From: Roseiarcus fermentans
Lineage (GTDB): Bacteria > Pseudomonadota > Alphaproteobacteria > Rhizobiales > Beijerinckiaceae
Reading direction: 5' to 3'
DNA: 64,000 nucleotides
Assembly: GCF_003315135.1 (NCBI RefSeq)
Contig: NZ_QNRK01000020.1
Span: forward strand, 1 to 64,000
Every line of letters starts with the position of its first letter. Position 1 is the first letter of the stretch. The notes under the pieces were generated by a model. It saw nothing but the letters and a program-made list of their open reading frames with translations. It made no database searches and was not told the origin of the DNA. The translations under genes were made by a program, and so were the position numbers. Below are positions 61,516-64,000 of this stretch, in pieces.

Positions 61516-61944
61516 ATGACGATCGACTGGACCCATTTCACCCCCGTCCCGGCCTTGACCGGCGGGGCGCTGATCGGCCTCGCGGCCGTCGGGCTGATGC
61601 TCGCCAACGGCCGCATCCTCGGCGCCTCGGGCCTCCTCGGCGGCCTGATCCCGCCGCGCGCCGGCGACTGGCGCTGGCGGACGCAGGCGATCGCCGGCCT
61701 GATCGTCGCCCCCTTCCTCGCCCGCCTGCTGTTCGACGCCCCGTCGCCGGCGATTGCCGCAGGACCCGCCACCCTGATCGCCGGCGGGCTTCTGGTCGGG
61801 TTCGGGACGCGGCTCGCCAACGGCTGCACCAGCGGCCACGGCGTCTGCGGCCTCGCGCGCCTGTCGCCGCGCTCGCTCGCGGCGACCCTCGCCTTCATGG
61901 CGGCGGGCTTCGCCGCCGTCTTCGTCGTGCGCCACGGTCTGTGA
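61516..61944 (+). CDS. YeeE/YedE-family sulfur-compound transporter, first half
   Basis: A 142-residue membrane protein with about four helices. GFGTRLANGCTSGHGVCGLA holds the paired cysteines (GCTSGHGVCG) typical of YeeE/YedE thiosulfate-type carriers. Full-length YeeE proteins are over 300 residues. Here the function is split over two adjacent genes, and the partner is at 61960. Likely role: passage of thiosulfate or another sulfane compound across the inner membrane. Confidence 0.9.
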   Translation: MTIDWTHFTPVPALTGGALIGLAAVGLMLANGRILGASGLLGGLIPPRAGDWRWRTQAIAGLIVAPFLARLLFDAPSPAIAAGPATLIAGGLLVGFGTRLANGCTSGHGVCGLARLSPRSLAATLAFMAAGFAAVFVVRHGL

Positions 61945-61959
61945 AGGGAGCGCGCTGTC

Positions 61960-62409
61960 GTGAAACGCCTCGCGCCGTTCCTCGTCGGGCTCCTGTTCGG
62001 GCTCGGGCTGTGCCTCTCGGGGATGACCAACCCGGCCAAGGTGCTGGCCTTCCTCGATCTCGCCGGCGCCTGGGACCCGTCGCTCGCTTTCGTCATGCTC
62101 GGCGCGATCGCCGTCGCTTTCGTCGGCTTCCGCGTCGCGCGGGCGCGCGGCCGGACGGTTTCCGGCGCGCCGCTCGACTGGCCGACCGCGAAGGCGATCG
62201 ACGGTTCCGTGATCGGCGGGTCGCTCCTATTCGGCGTCGGCTGGGGGCTCGTGGGCTTGTGCCCCGGCCCGGCGATCGCGGACGTCGGCTTTCTCGACGG
62301 CCGGGCGGCGCTGTTCGTCGCGGCGATGGCGGCCGGGATGGCGATCGTCGCCGTCTGGCCCGCGATCCGCGCCGGAGCGCCCGCGACGGCGGCGCTCGAG
62401 GACGGATGA
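61960..62409 (+). CDS. YeeE/YedE-family (DUF6691-type) transporter, second half
   Basis: A 149-residue membrane protein. FGLGLCLSGMTNPAKVLAFL and VGWGLVGLCPGPAIAD carry the conserved cysteines of the second half. The start is GTG 61960, preceded by GAAGGGAG and 15 bases after the first-half stop. The two proteins should assemble into one carrier. Confidence 0.9.
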   Translation: MKRLAPFLVGLLFGLGLCLSGMTNPAKVLAFLDLAGAWDPSLAFVMLGAIAVAFVGFRVARARGRTVSGAPLDWPTAKAIDGSVIGGSLLFGVGWGLVGLCPGPAIADVGFLDGRAALFVAAMAAGMAIVAVWPAIRAGAPATAALEDG

Positions 62410-62487
62410 AGCCGGGCGCGTTGGAAGAAAACACTCCGCCGCGCGGTCGCGGCGCGCCCGGCGTCGGAGAGGCCGAGGGCTGACGCT

Positions 62488-62700
62488 TCACATCGGGGGC
62501 CGGACTCCGGGCTCGCGAAGCCGGGCGCTCCGCGCCTCGGCGATGCGGCGCTCGGCGTCGTCGCGGCCCTCCGAAGCGCCCGGCCGCGCGACGAAGACCG
62601 CGTCGTCGTCCAGGGGGTTTTCGGCGAGACGCGCGTTGAGGCGCGCGAGGCCGGCGCGCAGGTCGCGCCAGAAGGTTCGGACCGCGGAACCCGAGTCCAT
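62488..62700 (-). CDS. Small hypothetical protein downstream of cysE
   Basis: A 70-residue Arg/Ala-rich, helical-looking protein (AVRTFWRDLRAGLARLNARL) with no known family. It starts three bases after the cysE stop, with GGGG upstream, so translation by coupling is plausible. High GC makes chance frames common, but its tight spacing supports a real gene. Confidence 0.5.
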   Translation of the reverse strand: MDSGSAVRTFWRDLRAGLARLNARLAENPLDDDAVFVARPGASEGRDDAERRIAEARSARLREPGVRPPM

Positions 62701-62703
62701 GGG

Positions 62704-63648
62704 TCAGATCCCCGCGCCGTCGTCGAAGGTTTCGTTGCGCGCCTTGGCCTGGGTGATGCTGCTGCCGGGCGGGACGTCGCGGGTCAGCCAGACGTTGCCG
62801 CCGATCGACGAACCTCTGCCGATCGTCACGCGCCCGAGCACGGTCGCGCCGGCGTAGATCACGACGTCGTCTTCGACGATCGGGTGGCGGGGATAGTTCT
62901 TGGCGAGGGCGCCCGACGCGTCCGCCTCGAACCGCTTCGCCCCGAGCGTCACCGCCTGGTAGAGGCGCACGTTGCGGCCGATAATGGCCGTCTCGCCGAT
63001 CACGACGCCGGTGCCGTGGTCGATGAAGAACCGTTCGCCGATGGTCGCGCCCGGATGGATGTCGATGCCGGTCGCCGAATGCGCCTCCTCGGCGACGATG
63101 CGGGCGATCATCGTCACGCCGAGCGTGTAGAGTTCGTGCGCCAGCCGGTGGCGGGCGATCGCGGCGAAACCCGGAAAGCAGAACACGATCTCGTCGATGC
63201 TCTTGGCCGACGGGTCGCCCTCGAAGGCGGCCTTGAGGTCGCTGTCGAGGAGCCTGCGAACCTTCGGCAGCGCTTCGGCGAAAGCCTCGACGATGTCGCC
63301 GGCCCTCAGCGGCGAGTCGATCCGGCTCTCGCCCTTCCATTCCCGGGCGAGCGCGAGTTCGAGTTCGATCTGGCGGCGGAGCGCCGACAGCACGGCCTCG
63401 AGCGTCCGGATCACGAAGGCGTCGATCCGTTCCGGCGCCAGGGCGGGCGGGCCGAAATGGCGGGGATAGAGCGCGGCGACCAGGTTTTCGACGATCTCGA
63501 CGATGGTGTCCCGCGACGGCAGCGCCGGCGGCGCGCCGCGGTACCGCCGCGTCTGCGACGCCATTCGTAAAGCGTGAAGCCGGGCGGCCACGCGAGCGAG
63601 GTCCAGATCGGCCTCGCCGCCGGGGCGGTCGTCGCGCAGCGCGGTCAC
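62704..63648 (-). CDS. cysE: Serine O-acetyltransferase
   Basis: A 314-residue acetyltransferase of the CysE/EpsC type. The N-terminal helical domain (about 1-185) is followed by the left-handed beta-helix with IDIHPGATIGERFFIDHGTG, VVIGETAIIGRNVRLYQAVT and GGNVWLTRDVPPGSS. It makes O-acetylserine, the acceptor for sulfide in cysteine synthesis, and so supplies the substrate pool for the encapsulated desulfurase. The start is GTG 63648, overlapping the stop of a 54-codon ORF (GTGA). Confidence 0.94.
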   Translation of the reverse strand: MTALRDDRPGGEADLDLARVAARLHALRMASQTRRYRGAPPALPSRDTIVEIVENLVAALYPRHFGPPALAPERIDAFVIRTLEAVLSALRRQIELELALAREWKGESRIDSPLRAGDIVEAFAEALPKVRRLLDSDLKAAFEGDPSAKSIDEIVFCFPGFAAIARHRLAHELYTLGVTMIARIVAEEAHSATGIDIHPGATIGERFFIDHGTGVVIGETAIIGRNVRLYQAVTLGAKRFEADASGALAKNYPRHPIVEDDVVIYAGATVLGRVTIGRGSSIGGNVWLTRDVPPGSSITQAKARNETFDDGAGI

Positions 63649-63809
63649 GGCGCGCGCCCCTTCTCGTCGAGCAGGACGACGTCGAGGGCTCGCGCGCCGG
63701 AGCCGGGCCGGATCGCGACGATCGTCGAGCCGGCGGTCTCGGGGCGGTTCCGGCGGACGAGCGGCGGAGCGGCGAGCGAAGGGTCGGTGTCGGCGAACCG
63801 GCGCGGCAT
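63645..63809 (-). CDS. Small 54-residue ORF leading the cysE operon
   Basis: From ATG 63809 a 54-codon frame (MPRRFADTDPSLAAPPLVRR at the start, LDVVLLDEKGRAP at the end) stops at 63645, overlapping the GTG start of cysE by four bases. TAGGAG stands about ten bases upstream of the ATG. It has no cysteine and no Cys-rich leader-peptide pattern. Its position between sulfur box D and cysE suggests a coupled small protein or leader ORF. Family unknown. Confidence 0.6.
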   Translation of the reverse strand: MPRRFADTDPSLAAPPLVRRNRPETAGSTIVAIRPGSGARALDVVLLDEKGRAP

Positions 63810-63828
63810 GAGAAGTTGCTCCTAAGTT

Positions 63829-63864
63829 AGTCTATAAATTTACTGGAATAATTGGCCAAGTCAA
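63829..63864 (-). promoter_or_regulatory. cysE operon promoter with sulfur-box palindrome (site D)
   Basis: On the minus strand TTGACT (63864-63859), 16 bases, TAAATT (63842-63837) gives a promoter. AGTCTATAAA, T, TTACTGGAAT (63829-63849) overlaps the -10. The first half matches fully and the second 7 of 10. Transcription would begin just before the 54-codon ORF. Confidence 0.6.
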
Positions 63865-63923
63865 GATGCGCGACGCAGCCGCGCCGAGGCGGCCGCCGGC
63901 GCCGTCATCCCGGCGGCGATGAT

Positions 63924-64000
63924 ATGCGACGCCAGAGAAAATCGCTCGCCGCCACGGCCGCTCTCGTGGTCGGGCCGTCGCCGGCGTTCCGGGGAGATGT
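63924..64000 (+). CDS. Possible start of an exported protein, cut by the right edge
   Basis: ATG 63924 opens MRRQRKSLAATAALVVGPSP, which has the charged start and hydrophobic stretch of a signal peptide. It runs to the window end. Divergent from sulfur box D, it may be another binding protein of the island. Only 25 codons are visible, so this is tentative. Confidence 0.3.
   Translation, partial: MRRQRKSLAATAALVVGPSPAFRGD

Overview
The window is high-GC, gene-dense DNA from an alphaproteobacterium, most likely Hyphomicrobiales (Rhizobiales). The grounds are an ECF sigma/ChrR pair, the gene families present, a palindromic element of the kind scattered through rhizobial genomes, and strong GC bias in third codon positions that leaves long false frames opposite nearly every gene. 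No rRNA, CRISPR array or intact transposon was seen.

Region 1 (1-16440) is a two-armed sugar catabolic locus around a divergent promoter at 9651-9909. Leftward: an ABC importer (binding protein, ATPase, permease), two FGGY kinases, an SDR, a zinc alcohol dehydrogenase, a SorC-type regulator and the start of deoC. Rightward: a cupin phosphoglucose isomerase, a KDPG-type aldolase, a shikimate-dehydrogenase-like protein, a 2-hydroxyacid dehydrogenase, a metallo-beta-lactamase-fold hydrolase, an RpiR regulator, a HAD phosphatase and an SDR. The parts suggest uptake, oxidation, phosphorylation and aldol cleavage of a polyol or sugar acid, but the substrate cannot be named.

Region 2 (16441-26140) holds tRNA-Gly, tRNA-Trp, a repeat-rich spacer, accA, uxuA, a di-haem peroxidase, a pyrimidine 5'-nucleotidase, a lipoprotein hydrolase, a DUF937 protein and ychF. 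Region 3 (25507-31385) is an ECF sigma factor with its ChrR anti-sigma factor. They sit opposite an FAD oxidoreductase and a DUF1365 protein, and next to a CcdA/thioredoxin pair and a cyclopropane-fatty-acid synthase, which looks like a photooxidative or singlet-oxygen response module.

Region 4 (31505-43746) is mixed housekeeping: DUF2478 and Mop molybdenum proteins, an aldo/keto reductase, ispE, a TPR protein, dapF, DUF721 and mutY. It is interrupted at 34500-35500 by gene debris (an IS3 OrfA remnant and a patatin remnant) beside an FMN glutamate-synthase-like gene.

Region 5 (43795-64000) is the most interesting part, a sulfur island. A family 2A encapsulin shell gene is followed by a cysteine desulfurase with a disordered N-terminal extension of about 326 residues. 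Around them lie two sulfonate ABC importers (Ssu type and Tau type), SsuD, a TauD-type dioxygenase, Xsc, a flavin reductase, a split YeeE/YedE transporter and cysE between two small ORFs. A 21-bp palindrome (half-sites close to AGTYKAYWAA, one central base) recurs at the promoters of these transcription units, with weaker matches upstream of the encapsulin and YeeE genes. This predicts one sulfur-responsive regulon that couples sulfonate scavenging to an encapsulated cysteine-sulfur compartment. The regulator is not in the window. An AT-rich secreted orphan and a truncated winged-helix regulator interrupt the island at 56346-58255.
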